From the NCBI RefSeq assembly GCF_901001135.1, contig NC_042622.1:17581222-17645221 (forward strand): a stretch of 64,000 bases of DNA, written 5' to 3'. The stretch's first letter is position 1. Each line of letters starts with the position of its first letter. This stretch comes from Rhinatrema bivittatum. Taxonomy: Eukaryota; Chordata; Amphibia; Gymnophiona; Rhinatrematidae. Shown one piece after another: positions 52,131 to 62,305 of this stretch. A program made the position numbers and the translations under genes. Under the pieces are notes generated by a model. It was not told the origin of the DNA. It saw only the letters and a list, made by a program, of their open reading frames with translations, and did not search any database.

Positions 52131-54868
52131 TCGAGAAGTAGAGAGATGATGGATGCCTTTCAAGGGGCTCTGCTTAAAGAAATGATAATGGAACCCTCGA
52201 GAGAAGGTGTAATACTTGATTTGGTGCCCACTAATGGTGATAATTTCTCTAATGTTCAGGTAGGAGCTCACCTGAGCACCAGTGATCATCAAATAGTATG
52301 GTTCGATTTTGGAAATAGGACATAGAGAAGTCACATGAAGACCCGAGTTTTGAATTTCAAAAATACAGACTTTGTCAAAATGAGGGCGTACCTGGAGGAA
52401 AAACTGGAAAACTGAGAGAAAATGGATGAGGTATAACAGTGGGTCAAGTTAAAAAGAAATATTACAAAGGCAACAAATCTATATATTAGAAAAGTAAACA
52501 AGAGTAAGAGGAAAAAGAAACCGATCTGGTTCTCTAAGAATTTGGCTAATAAAATAAAGGAAAGAAAATTGCATTCAAGAAGTATAAAGGATCCCAAAAA
52601 AAGGAACACGGGGAAGAATATATGTTAAAACTGAGGGAGACAAAGAAAGAAATAAGGAAAGCAAAAGGATACGCGGAAGAAAGGATGGCCAAAGAGGTAA
52701 ATCAACGAGACAAAACATTTTTCAGATATATCGGGGAAAGAAGGGAGGCCAGAAGTGGTATAGTGAAATGGAAAGATGACAAGGAACAATGTATAGAGAG
52801 TAACAAAGACATGGCAGAAATATTAAACAAATACTTCAGTTCAGTATTCACCAAAGAAGACCCTGGAGAAGGAACCGTTGCTGGTTAACAAGCCCTTAGA
52901 TGGTGATGAAATAGACGAAACTCTGTTTACAGAAGAGAATAAATGGGAGGAGCTAGGCAAACTGAACATGAACAAGACCTTGGGGTCGGATTAGATACAC
53001 CCCAGGATACTGAGAGAGCTCTATTGACCCGTTCAATAGATCCCTGGAAACAGGAGTGCTGCCACGGGATTGGAGAAGAGCAGTGGTGGTCCTGCTTCAC
53101 AAGAATGGTAGCATAGAGGAGTAAGTAAACTACAGGTCGGTTAGCCTCACCTCAGTGGTGGAAAAATTAATGGAGATTCTGCTGAAGGAAATGATAGTGA
53201 ACTATCTACAATCTGGTGGGTTGCAGGACCCGAGGCAGCATGGGTTCACCAGGGGAAGGTCCTGTGATTGATTTTTTTGATTGGGTGACTAGAGAATTGG
53301 ATCGAGGACGAGTGCTCGATGTGATCTACTTGGATTTCAGCAAAGATTTTGATATGGTCCCACATAGGAGGCTTGTGAATAAAATGAGAAGCTTGGGAGC
53401 GAGCGCCAAGGTGATGGTGTGGTTGGTTGATAGGAGACATTTTGTAATGGTAAATGGAAGCTACTCTGAAGAGAAAACCATGTTAAGTGGAGTGCTACAG
53501 GGTTTGGTTTTGGGACCGGTTCTGTTCAATATCTCTGTCAGCGACATTGTGGAAGAGATAGAAGGTAAAATTTCTTTATTTGCAAATGATACTAAGATCT
53601 GTAATAGAGTGGACACTCCGGAAGGAGTAGAGAGAATGAAAAGAGATTTAAGAAAACTGGAAGAGTGGTTAAATATTTGGTAGCTTGGATTCAGTGCCAA
53701 GAAGTGTAGAGTCATGCATCTGGGGTGCTGTAATTCAAAAGAGGTGTATATGATGGGGGGTGAAAGATTGATGTGCTCAAAATAAGAGGAGGGATCTTGG
53801 ATTAGTAGTAGAAGCAATGTGACATGTTGATAGCTAAAGCCAGAAAAATGCTGGACTGCATAGAGAGAGGAATAACCAGTAAGAAAAAGGAGGTGATAAT
53901 TCCCTTGTACAGGTTCTTGGTGAGGCCTCACTTGGAGTATTGTGTTCAGTTCTGGAGTCCATATATCAAAAGAGACAAAGACTGAATGAAGGTGGTTCAA
54001 AGAAGAGCGACCAAAATGGTTTGGGGGTCTGAATGAGAAGACTTATGAGGAGAGGCAGAAGGATCTGAATATATATACCCTGAAAGAGAGGAGGTGCAGG
54101 GGAGATATGATACAGACCTTCAGATAACTGAAAGGTTTTAAAGATGCACATTTGACAAACCTTTTCTATTGGAAAAAATCAGTAGAACTAGGGGTCACAA
54201 AATGAAACTTCATGGAGGATGACTCAGAACCAACGTTAGGAAATATTTTGTTCATGGAGAGGGTGGTGGATGCCTGGCATGCCCTTCTGGTGGAAGTGGT
54301 GAAGTTGAAAACAGTAAAAGAATTTAGATGGGCATGGGATAAACATGAAAAAAAGAATGCATGGGGTAACTTGCTGCTGCGGCAGTTACTTCCCTTAACC
54401 AATAAGCCTTCACTGTTGATGCAACTCCATCTTGGCTCTCTGCTTCAACAGCAGGGGTAAAAGGGTAATTGGATTCAAAAAGCAACCAATGAGGGCCCCA
54501 ACTTTTACGGTCAGCAACAAAAAAGCATCGGGGTAATTTGCTGATGCAGTGGTTACTACCCTTAACCAATGAGTCTGATACTTTGATGCAACTCCAACAT
54601 TGCTGTTTGCTTCAATGGCAAGGGGTAATGGGGAACTGGATTCAGACAGCAACCAATGAAGGCCCTGACTTTTACGATCTGGGAAATTGATATGATGTGG
54701 TAACGGGGAATTGGATTCAAACAACAAACGAGAGCCCTAACATTTATAGTCTGGGAAACTGATAAGAATGTGGGTAACCTACATGGTGCAGCAGATACTA
54801 CCATAAGCTTGATGGGCACACTAGTTGGACCATCTGGTCCTTTTGTGCCATCGTTTCTGTGTTTCTAT
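52131..54868 (+). pseudogene. CR1-A ORF2 from endonuclease end to 3' end, decayed
   Basis: The longest CR1-A here. It starts in the endonuclease C-terminus (LDLVPTNGDNFSNVQVGAHL, then a worn SDHQIVWFDF block). It passes the linker (KLRETKKEIRKAKGYAEERM, KDMAEILNKYFSSVFTKEDP). RT is damaged: YLDFSKDFDMVPHRRL (motif A), GVLQGLVLGPVLFNISVSDI (PQG changed to LQG) and SLFANDTKICN, where the catalytic FADD is FAND. The C-terminus and 3' UTR follow, with the repeat array at 54364-54760 and the terminal block near 54830. Inactive. Confidence 0.85.
54364..54760 (+). repeat. CR1-A 3' UTR repeat array, longer unit
   Basis: Two to three units of roughly 130-180 bp containing 'ggtaacttgctgctgcggca', 'gttacttcccttaaccaat' and 'tctctgcttcaacagcaggg'. 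The last of these is the same core as the 62-bp unit at 49040. Confidence 0.75.
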
Positions 54869-54869
54869 G

Positions 54870-56113
54870 ATGCTGCCCATTTTTTCAGGGGTGTTAAGAG
54901 ATTGTGTCTGCCCTTTCACCCCTTTTTTCCTCAATGATATCTTTCATTGGTGTTCATGGCACTGGCTCACCTCCTTTTGAGCCATTGAAGCAAGTTTCTC
55001 TTAAGGACCTCACTCTAAAAGCTGTCTTCTTGGTTGCCATTTGTTCTGCTAGGTGGATATTGGAGCTACAGACCTTTTCTTGCCGTGGCTCTTTTCTCTT
55101 TATTTCCTCGTGTGTGATTATTTTTCAGCCTGTTCCTTTCTTTCTCCTGAAAGTTAATTCCTCTTTTCATATCACTCAAGAGGTTTTCCTCCCTGCTTTT
55201 TCTCTGGAGGAATGTAGGAATTAATTCATATTTCTGAGATATTTGGATGTCCACTGGTGGCTGATTCATTATTTGGAGGTGATGAATGAATTTCATAGAT
55301 CCGACAGGTTTGTTCATCTTGTTCAGTTGTCCAAGGAAGGGGGAGGCTGCATCCAAAGCCACTCTGGCTCATCATTTCTGCTTACATTGTAGTTAGAAGG
55401 AAGCCTCCTGAGGGCTTCCGAGCACACTCTACGAGATCACAGTCTTCCTTGTGGACGGAAGTCAATGAGGTCTTTCCTGCAGAAATTTGCAGGACAGCTA
55501 CCTGATCTTCCATACATACTTTTGTGAAGCATTATCGTCTGGAAGTTTTGGCCAAGGAGGATACAGCTTTCGGAGCTCTTGCTTCATCCTAGCTTGAATA
55601 GGGGAACTCTGGTAATTTTCACAAGTGCGGTCTGGATTAGTGTAGCCGGACTTCATGGAAGGAGACATTTCCCTTACCTGTTAATTTCCTTTTCATTAGT
55701 CCTGCTACACCAGTCCAGGACCCACCTGAGAGCAAGACCTTTCTCAGCTGGTTTGCTCTTCTCTTCAACTGTATGATACTGTCTTGTTTTATGTTTTCTT
55801 TCTAACCTCTATTTTATTCTGTTATGTTTAGGGGATATGAGGACCAGGAGGTTTTGCTTATCCAGTTATCCTATTGATTGTAAAAAAAACAAAACAGGAA
55901 AGGAGGTCTAACATTGGGTCTGACTTTGGAGGTTTGATAGTTGTGTACTGGATTTTTCCAGGGCTGCACCATCGCTAAGTAGTGGTGATAATGTTACGCT
56001 GGGAAAAAAAAACAGTGTTCTTTACTTCCATCTGCTGGTAGGGAGAAACAACTAACAAGTGCTACCTGGACTAATGTAGCAGGACTAATGGAAAGGAAAT
56101 TAACAGGCAGGGG
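54870..56113 (+). pseudogene. DIRS group 3 recombinase remnant, ICR and right end
   Basis: Recombinase pieces: SPPFEPLKQVSLKDLTLKAV, FLVAICSARWILELQ (the SARR Arg is changed to SARW), a worn FRAHSTRSQSS H-x-x-R box, and SSIHTFVKHYRLEVL with the Tyr. Stops and shifts between them. The internal complementary region is at about 55629-55720 ('cccttacctgttaatttcct'). The right end at 56065-56113 contains its reverse complement 'aggaaattaacaggcagggg'. Gag and RT are absent here. Confidence 0.78.
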
Positions 56114-56581
56114 AATTTTCTCCATGTGCCAAAGGACAGTATTGTTGAGTTGTCCAGGCAAAAACTGATGCTTGTTTTCAAGAGATAGAAGAATCACAGT
56201 GCCACAAGCAGAAAGTGAAAAAAGAATCAGAACTATATAGTGTCAATCAAGTGCATATAAATTTGTAACATACAATTTCTATTGAGCTTTCATTGCTAAA
56301 AGATACTTGTAAAGTGCAGTGGTATCTATTAATTTTCCTATTATTTTATGTTAATATTATACTTTATGCTCTTTAGGGTAGATGGGATGCTATCAGGAAT
56401 AGTACATCCTGTGAAACATACCAGACATTTTGCAAACCAATATCCAGAAATGAAACACAACTATTTTAGAAGATAGTTAGAAACAGATTACATTACTAGA
56501 ATTGTTTTATTTTAAAAGCTAAACCGCAGTTAAGGAACAGAAAGTTTGCCTGAGTTATATACATTCTTATTGTATTTATAG
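56114..56581. other. Host intron end
   Basis: AT-rich. No repeat recognised. Ends in 'tgtatttatag', the acceptor of the exon at 56582. Confidence 0.5.
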
Positions 56582-56657
56582 CAGATGTCAGCTGCTGAAG
56601 TTGCAGAAATGGTGCAAAATGAGGAAAATGTCAAGAACAGCCCAAAAGAATATCTTG
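56582..56657 (+). CDS. Host gene internal exon 2 (unidentified gene)
   Basis: 76 bp between acceptor tatttatag and donor cttgGTTAGT. Enters in phase 0, as required by the exon at 31794, and leaves in phase 1. It encodes an acidic, helix-prone stretch: QMSAAEVAEMVQNEE then NVKNSPKEYL. The second AG three bases downstream (NAGNAG type) could shift the start by one codon (Gln). No transposon homology. I do not recognise the protein. Confidence 0.6.
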
Positions 56658-56763
56658 GTTAGTAATCTCCATTTTGGTAAAGTTTTCCTATCTCTTTTGT
56701 TTTAAATACAGTTAGAATGACAGAATTTATTTTTTAATAATTGATTTCTTTAATTTCTCTTAG

Positions 56764-56821
56764 ATGAACAAGAAAATGTTGTACCTGACTCGCAGCTTGT
56801 AGGGAGCAAAGAAAAACCTTT
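56764..56821 (+). CDS. Host gene internal exon 3 (unidentified gene)
   Basis: 58 bp between acceptor tttaatttctcttag and donor ctttGTATGT. Enters in phase 1 (completing an Asp codon), matching the exon at 56582, and leaves in phase 2. Encodes EQENVVPDSQLVGSKEKPL. The intron between exons 2 and 3 is only 106 bp. Later exons must lie beyond 64000 or within the repeat-rich sequence downstream, where I found none. Confidence 0.6.
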
Positions 56822-56892
56822 GTATGTACATTGTTAAAAATATTACTACCTATGATCTTTCATCTTTTCGTTACCTATAATAGTGTGTACCA

Positions 56893-57395
56893 GAGCTGTA
56901 GCCAGGCAATTTGGCTCCTAGGGCCAAGTGAAAAACTGCGCCCTCACCCATTACACAACACATGCCTCCACGAGTTGGGGAGACTCTGTTCAGTGTTTGT
57001 ACAGCAATGCCCAAGGCCAGTGCAAGGGTATTAGGTGCCCTAGAAAACATTTCAGCCTTGCACCCCCCACCCCATCACATCCTCCTCTCACACAATTAAA
57101 AATTATGCATTTATAATAACAGATTTTACATGAAAAAGCACATTCAAAGCACAGTCTTCTGAGGTAAAAATATCACTTACAATATATATATTATATTGAC
57201 ATGCACTGCTGAGGTGCCAACCAGAAAACCTTGCAAAAAACAAGAGATACTTGGAACCTATATGGTATTAGGCCTACTGTAATGCATCTTGGGCAATGTA
57301 TGACCCTCAGAGAGCCACTCAAACAGCAACAACCCTACCTATGAAAGTTAATTCTATAAATATTACACCAGGCCTAAAATAGTAATAAACCCCAT
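56893..57395. mobile_element. DNA-transposon-like repeat, left of DIRS group 2
   Basis: Begins 'cagagctgtagccaggcaat' in the manner of a hAT end. Its inner part ('ctataaatattacaccaggc') is similar to 32648-32670 in the hAT at 32390. It continues at 59914 after the DIRS. The far end is not identified. Confidence 0.5.
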
Positions 57396-57520
57396 TTCCC
57401 TGTACGTACCAGGATCAGTCCAGGACACCTGGGTTGTGACTCCACACCAGTAGATGGAGACAGACTAAAACTTGTGGGCGGAGCCATATATGCCCCTGTG
57501 CCAGTCACAGCCCCTCAGTC
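57396..57520 (+). repeat. DIRS group 2 left inverted terminal repeat
   Basis: Starts ttccctgtacgtaccaggat and ends gtcacagcccctcagtc. It mirrors 59758-59880. Confidence 0.9.
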
Positions 57521-57656
57521 TTACTCTGTCTCCAGTAGATGGTGCAGGTCCAGTCACAGCCTCTGCCTGACCTGATTCTGGTGTTTAGTCAGGTTTGATT
57601 TTGAGTTAGTTTTTCTTAGGTTAAATTGTTTCTGTGCTAAATTGGATTTTAAGGGA

Positions 57657-58399
57657 AATCGGTTCAGGGTCTGTGGTCAGAAGATCAGACCCGGTGGTCT
57701 ATCAACCGCCTAGAGTCCAGGGCGGTCCGTCTGGCATTGCAAGCTTTTCTACCCCTCGTACGAGGAAAGGCGATCCGAGTATTGTCGGACAACGCTACCA
57801 CCGTGGCTTACATCAATCGCCAGGGCGGGACGAAAAGCCCTCAAGTAGCGGAGGAAGCGCGTTCCTTGATGGCCTGGGCAGAGCGGCATCTCAGCGATCT
57901 CGCTGCGTCTCACATAGCAGGAGTCGACAATGTCCAGGCGGACTTCCTCAGCCGGCACCACCTGGATCCTGGAGAGTGGGAGCTGGCGGAAGAAGCGTTT
58001 CTTCTCATTTGCAGGACTTGGGGAACGCCCCACATGGACCTGATGGCCACGTGGAACAACTCAAAGGCTCCAAGATTTTTCAGTCGACGCCGAGAAAGAG
58101 GAGCAGAAGGGGTCGACGCGTTAGCTCTTCCCTGGCCAGCGGAGGTGCTACTGTATGTGTTCCCACCGTGGCCCATGATCGGCAAAATCTTGCGGCGCAT
58201 AGAATTGCACCCGTCCAACGTGATCATGGTGGCGCCGGAATGGCCGCGCCGTCCGTGGTTTGCGGATCTGATCCAATTGTCGGTGGCACCGCCCCTTCGT
58301 CTACACGGGTTTCCGGGGCTCCTTCGTCAGGGCCCCGTCTGTTTAGAGGATGCGGATCACTTCTGTCTCGCGGCATGGCTTTTGAGAGGAATCGATTGA
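57657..58399 (+). pseudogene. DIRS RNase H and methyltransferase-like region
   Basis: Begins mid-domain with LESRAVRLALQAFLPLVRGK. RNase H continues with IRVLSDNATTVAYINRQGG, SHIAGVDNVQADFLSRHH. The following HMDLMATWNNSKAPRFFSRR, DALALPWPAEVLLYVFPPWP and VIMVAPEWPRRPWFADLIQL form the methyltransferase-like end found in DIRS pol. Open for about 240 codons. The upstream RT is missing, so it has no natural start. Confidence 0.88.
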
Positions 58400-59412
58400 A
58401 GCGCAAAGGTTACTCAGATGCAGTAGTTGCCACGTTGCTGAGATCCAGGAAGCAGTCTACATCTCTGGCTTATGTTAGAGTCTGGGTAGTTTTTGAAGAG
58501 TGGTGCGTAGAGCGGGGTCTGATTCCCACTTCCGCTACTATTCCTGATATTTTGGCTTTTCTCCAGGCTGGGCTGGCCAAAGGTTTAGCATGCAGTTCCC
58601 TACGGGTCCAAGTAGCGGCGCTTGGTTGTTTGCGTGGTAAAGTCCGGGGTGTCTCCCTGGCTCTCCACCCTGATATCTCCCGTTTTCTTAGGGGAGCGAA
58701 ACACCTCCGTCCTCCTTTGCGGTTCCCTTGTCCGTCTTGGAACCTCAACTGGGTGCTCTCGGCCTTATGCTCAGCTCCGTTTGAGCCTCTGAAGCGTTCT
58801 ACGATCAAAGATCTCACATTGAAGACTGTATTCCTGGTAGCCATTGCGTCGGCTCGTCGAGTTTCCGAGTTGCAGGCTTTGTCCTGTAGGGAGCCCTTCT
58901 TGCGCATTTCCGATTCGGGGGTTTCCTTGCGGACCGTTCCCTCATTTCTGCCTAAGGTCGTATCGGCTTTTCATTTGAATCAATCAGTTGAACTTCCCGC
59001 TTTTGCGGTAGGGGAGTCTTCTGACCCAAAATCGAGGGACTTGAGAAAGCTAGATGTGCGGAGGTCTCTTCTTCGCTATCTAGAGGTCACAAATTCTTTT
59101 CGGTTGACGGATCATCTGTTTGTGTTGACGTCGGGTCCGAAGAAAGGTTCTGCTGCGTCCCGCACGACGATCGCCCGTTGGCTCAAGGAGGCCATTGGTT
59201 CCTCGTACATTTTGCGCGGTAAATCACCGCCGGTGGGTCTTCGTGCTCATTCAACGAGGTCTCATGCTGCGTCTTGGGCGGAATCTTCTCAGGTGTCGCC
59301 TCAAGAGATTTGCAGGGCGGCTACCTGGAAATCGTTGCATACCTTCATTAAACATTACCGTTTGGATGTTCAGGCTACTGATGCTGGGGGATTCGGAGAG
59401 AGAGTACTCTGA
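58375..59412 (+). CDS. DIRS group 2 tyrosine recombinase
   Basis: About 345 residues from the ATG at 58375; the frame is open back to 57634. Core-binding part: KGYSDAVVATLLRSRKQSTS, AYVRVWVVFEEWC and SLRVQVAALGCLRGKV. Catalytic part: FLVAIASARRVSELQAL (Arg), LPKVVSAFHLNQSVELP, GLRAHSTRSHAASWA (H-x-x-R), and AATWKSLHTFIKHYRLDV (Trp/His position and nucleophile Tyr). All expected residues are present and no stop occurs, although the rest of the element is deleted. It overlaps the RNase H/methyltransferase frame by 25 bases in another frame, as in the group 1 element. Confidence 0.9.
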   Translation: MAFERNRLKRKGYSDAVVATLLRSRKQSTSLAYVRVWVVFEEWCVERGLIPTSATIPDILAFLQAGLAKGLACSSLRVQVAALGCLRGKVRGVSLALHPDISRFLRGAKHLRPPLRFPCPSWNLNWVLSALCSAPFEPLKRSTIKDLTLKTVFLVAIASARRVSELQALSCREPFLRISDSGVSLRTVPSFLPKVVSAFHLNQSVELPAFAVGESSDPKSRDLRKLDVRRSLLRYLEVTNSFRLTDHLFVLTSGPKKGSAASRTTIARWLKEAIGSSYILRGKSPPVGLRAHSTRSHAASWAESSQVSPQEICRAATWKSLHTFIKHYRLDVQATDAGGFGERVL

Positions 59413-59458
59413 GCGGGACTCTCTGCTTCCCGCCCTCGGTAACTTAGCTCTGGTACAT

Positions 59459-59558
59459 CCCAGGTGTCTTGGACTGATCCTGGTACGTACAGGGAAAGGA
59501 AAATTAGTTTCTTACCTGATAATTTTCGTTCCTGTAGTACCAAGGATCAGTCCAGGAT
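59459..59558 (+). repeat. DIRS group 2 internal complementary region
   Basis: The left half (59459-59496) is the inverse of the element's first 38 bases with minor changes. The right half (59497-59558) is the inverse of the last 62 bases, including 'ggtaagaaactaattttcct'. Confidence 0.92.
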
Positions 59559-59757
59559 CCCACCCGCAGTGCTGCGCTATAGTAATGGAGAGTCCGCTCA
59601 TTGTTGTTTTTTAGTATGCTGACCCCTTGTTTTGTTCGCTCTCCTTGTTGGGGAGTCTGTTTTTCCTGTAGGGGTGTTGGAGTTATTTTGTTTACTTAGC
59701 AAGTTTCTATGGTTAGCTATGTTGTCTTATGGATTTTTCTACTTTGACATTACGTAT

Positions 59758-59913
59758 GACTGAGGGGCTGTGACTGGCACAGGGGCATATATGGCTCCGC
59801 CCACAAGTTTTAGTCTGTCTCCATCTACTGGTGCGGAGTCACAACCCAGGTGTCCTGGACTGATCCTTGGTACTACAGGAACGAAAATTATCAGGTAAGA
59901 AACTAATTTTCCT
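59758..59913 (+). repeat. DIRS group 2 right inverted terminal repeat and tail
   Basis: Inverse of the left repeat, plus a right-end tail of about 35 bases ending in ctaattttcct. Confidence 0.9.
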
Positions 59914-60320
59914 ATTAGGAAAACAGAACAATCCAAGCTGCTATAGACCCCTACAATAGAAACTACACACTAACAGAAAAACTCTCTTTAGTCACACGTG
60001 CAAAACACAGATAGGCTCTCAAATACAGAATAAAGAGATCATACAGTATAAACAGAAATGTACAGACAAAAACTAAACTGGTAACCGCAGCAAGCGAAAT
60101 TCCAGAGGCCCCGCACTCTTTGCAGTAGAGGAGGACCAGAAGGCTCATCTGCATACTGCTCCCATCATCCCCCGGGAGAGGAGTCCAGAGGTCACCGCAA
60201 GCGATCCAGGGATTGAATTCCACAGCTCCAACTTCCAGAGGCCCTGCACCCTTTGCAGTAGAGGAAGACCGGAAATGCGCGCCTAATGGCGCCTGAATCT
60301 GAAACCCTTCTATTAACTGA
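59914..60320. mobile_element. DNA-transposon-like repeat, right of DIRS group 2
   Basis: 'attaggaaaacagaacaatc' through 'ccgcagcaagcgaaatt' parallels 32686-32860 inside the hAT at 32390. A block 'cagaggcccc/tgcac..ctttgcagtagagga' is repeated at about 60100 and 60235. Ends at the MITE at 60321. Confidence 0.5.
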
Positions 60321-60956
60321 GGGGCGGATTTTAAAAGGCGCGCGAATAGCCTACTTTTGTTTGCGCTCCAGGCGCAAACAAAAGTACGCTGGATTTTAGT
60401 AGATACGCGCGGAGCCGCGCGTATCCACTAAAATCCTGGATCGGCGCGCACAAGGCTATGGATTTTGTATAGCCGGCGCGCGCCAAGCCGCGCAGCCTAA
60501 CCCCATTCCCTCCAAGGCCACTCCGAAATCGGAGCAGCCTCGGAGGGAACTTTCCTTTGCCCTCCCCTCACCTTCCCCTCCCTTCCCCTACCTAACCCAC
60601 CCACCCGGCCCTGTCTAAACCCCCCCCCTTACCTTTGTCGGGGGATTTACGCCTCCCAGAGGGAGGCGTAAATCCCCGCGCGCCAGCGGGCCTCCTGCGT
60701 GCCGGGCCGCGACCTGGGGGCGGGTACGGAGGGCGCGGCCACGCCCCCGGGCCGTAGCCATGCCCCCGTACCCGCCCCCAAAACGCTGCCGACACGCCCC
60801 TGAAACGCCGCGACGACCGGGCCCGCCCCCTGACACGCCCCCGACACGCCCCCCTCGGAGAACCCCGGGACTTACGCGAGTCCCGGGGTTCTGCGCGCGC
60901 CGGGAGGCCTATGTAAAATAGGCTTCCCGGCGAGCAGGGCTCTGAAAATCCGCCCC
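60321..60956. mobile_element. GC-rich hairpin-chain TIR element, copy 2
   Basis: 636 bp, GGGGCGGATTTTAAAA to GAAAATCCGCCCC, flanked by TGA on both sides (60318-60320 and 60957-60959). Opposite orientation to copy 1 at 24805. Hairpins seen: tacttttgtttgcgc with its inverse (about 60353-60386), ggattttagtagatacgcgc with its inverse (about 60391-60437), the Ser-type 'ttccctccaaggccactccg' hairpin at 60506-60550, the gggatttacgcctccc hairpin at about 60641-60677, and cccgggacttacgcgagtcc at about 60864-60890. C-run tract on + at 60560-60640. No ORF. Confidence 0.87.
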
Positions 60957-61359
60957 TGAGTGAAGATTAATTTAGCGGTGGTTAAAGAGGATTGGTAAGT
61001 ATAGCTTTCAGAAATTTTTGGCTTATAAAAGTTTGGTGAAAGGTGAAATTAAGGGATATATTCTTTAGAGTTTGTGTGTGTCTGAGGTAATAAGCAAGCC
61101 AGAGATAGTTAATTCTAGTGTCTGTCTTTCCCACCCACTCAACCCTTCATTTTTAGGCACAAGACACTTTCTCATTAAAAATCAATCAGGGTCTTATCTA
61201 AATCATACTATTGTACCAGCCCTTGTTTAAAGTTTAATCATTCCCTTGTAGGACACTAGCTGATTAATTAGTAAATTCACCTGTAAATTTAAAGTACTCT
61301 CATTCCAACTCCCTTAGTCTCCTAAACTTAACTAGGAACTCAATAAAAGTGAGATGAAG
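60957..61359 (+). other. Probable CR1 5' UTR or unassigned
   Basis: No ORF. It runs directly into the CR1 ORF1 remnant without a visible boundary, so part of it is probably 5' UTR. The CR1 start could not be placed. Confidence 0.4.
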
Positions 61360-62270
61360 GCAGCAGTCCAGCAGCAAGAGGGGGGATTTCCATCTTTTAC
61401 ATTGAGTGTCACATGTATGATTTTTTACCCGACGGTGAGAGATTGTATGTGTGCACTTGGTGCACAGAGCTCCTGGCTCTCAGGGAACGAGTCTGATCTC
61501 TGGAGACTAGAGTAGCAGACTTGGAGGAGCTGAGGCAGACAGAGAGGTACATTGATGAGACCTTCAGGGACATAGTAGCTTAGTCCCAAATCCAGTTGGC
61601 AGCCCCAGTGCTGCCTTGGATCAGAAAGGTCTCCCAGTAGGAGAACATCAACTTGGTGTAGCAGGAAGTGATCCTGTAGCAAGGACCTGCTCTCCAGGTG
61701 ATGTATTGTCCTCTCGCACTGAGGACAAGTCTCCCAGGGCTACTGCCCAGGAGGGAAGGGTTAGGCCGTCCATCATAGTTGGTGATTCGATTATTAGAAA
61801 GTAGATAGCAGGGTGGCTGGTGGATGTGAGGACCGCCTGGTAACTTGCCTGCCTGGTGCGAAGGTGGCAGACCTCACGCATCACCTAGATAGGATTATAG
61901 ACAGTGCTGGGGAGGAGCCGGCTGTCGTGGTACATGTGGGCACCAACAACATAGGAAAATGTTGGAGAGAGGTTCTGGAAGCCAAATTTAGGTTTTAGGT
62001 AGGAAGCTGAAATCCAGAACCTCCAGGGTGGCAGTCTCTGAAATGCTTCCTGTTCCACGTACAGGTCCCCAGAGGCAGGCAAAGCTCCAGAGTTTCAATG
62101 CGTGGATGAGATGATGGTGCAGGGAAGAGGGATTCAGCTTTGTAAGGAACTGGGGAAACCTTTGGGGAAAGGGGAGACTTTTCCGAAAGGATGGGCTCCA
62201 CCATAACCAGAGTGGAACCAAGCTGCTGGCACTAACTTTCAAAAAGGAGATAGAGCAGCTTTTAAACTAG
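61360..62270 (+). pseudogene. CR1 ORF1 with SGNH-esterase motifs, broken
   Basis: Scattered frames read as a CR1-type ORF1. An N-terminal Cys-containing stretch (about 61400-61500) is followed by a short coiled-coil-like segment (LEELRQTERYIDETFRDIVA). The esterase block-I motif SIIVGDSIIRK has the Ser of GDS at about 61785. The block VADLTHHLDRIIDS follows, then VVVHVGTNNIGK, corresponding to the G-x-N-D block of SGNH hydrolases. At least four stops and frameshifts. Some CR1 and L2 LINEs carry such an esterase in ORF1. It lies directly upstream of the endonuclease ORF and is in the normal order. Confidence 0.7.
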
Positions 62271-62305
62271 AACAAGGGGGAAAGCCGACAGTCACTCAGC
62301 AGTGC

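Larger units (their letters stand above)
57396..59913 (+). mobile_element. Compact DIRS retrotransposon (group 2) lacking gag and most RT
   Basis: Left ITR 57396-57520 and right ITR 59758-59913 are inverse complements over about 125 bp. The internal complementary region is 59459-59558. Total 2.5 kb: gag and RT are deleted between about 57650 and 57660, leaving RNase H, methyltransferase-like and recombinase coding regions. There is no target duplication. The host repeat reads through ('aaacccc/attaggaaaac' as in 32686-32700). Confidence 0.9.

Noticed and set aside
57634..58374. N-terminal extension of the group 2 recombinase frame
   Set aside because: It is in a different frame from the RNase H/methyltransferase region that occupies this DNA, and has no recombinase motif before 58375.
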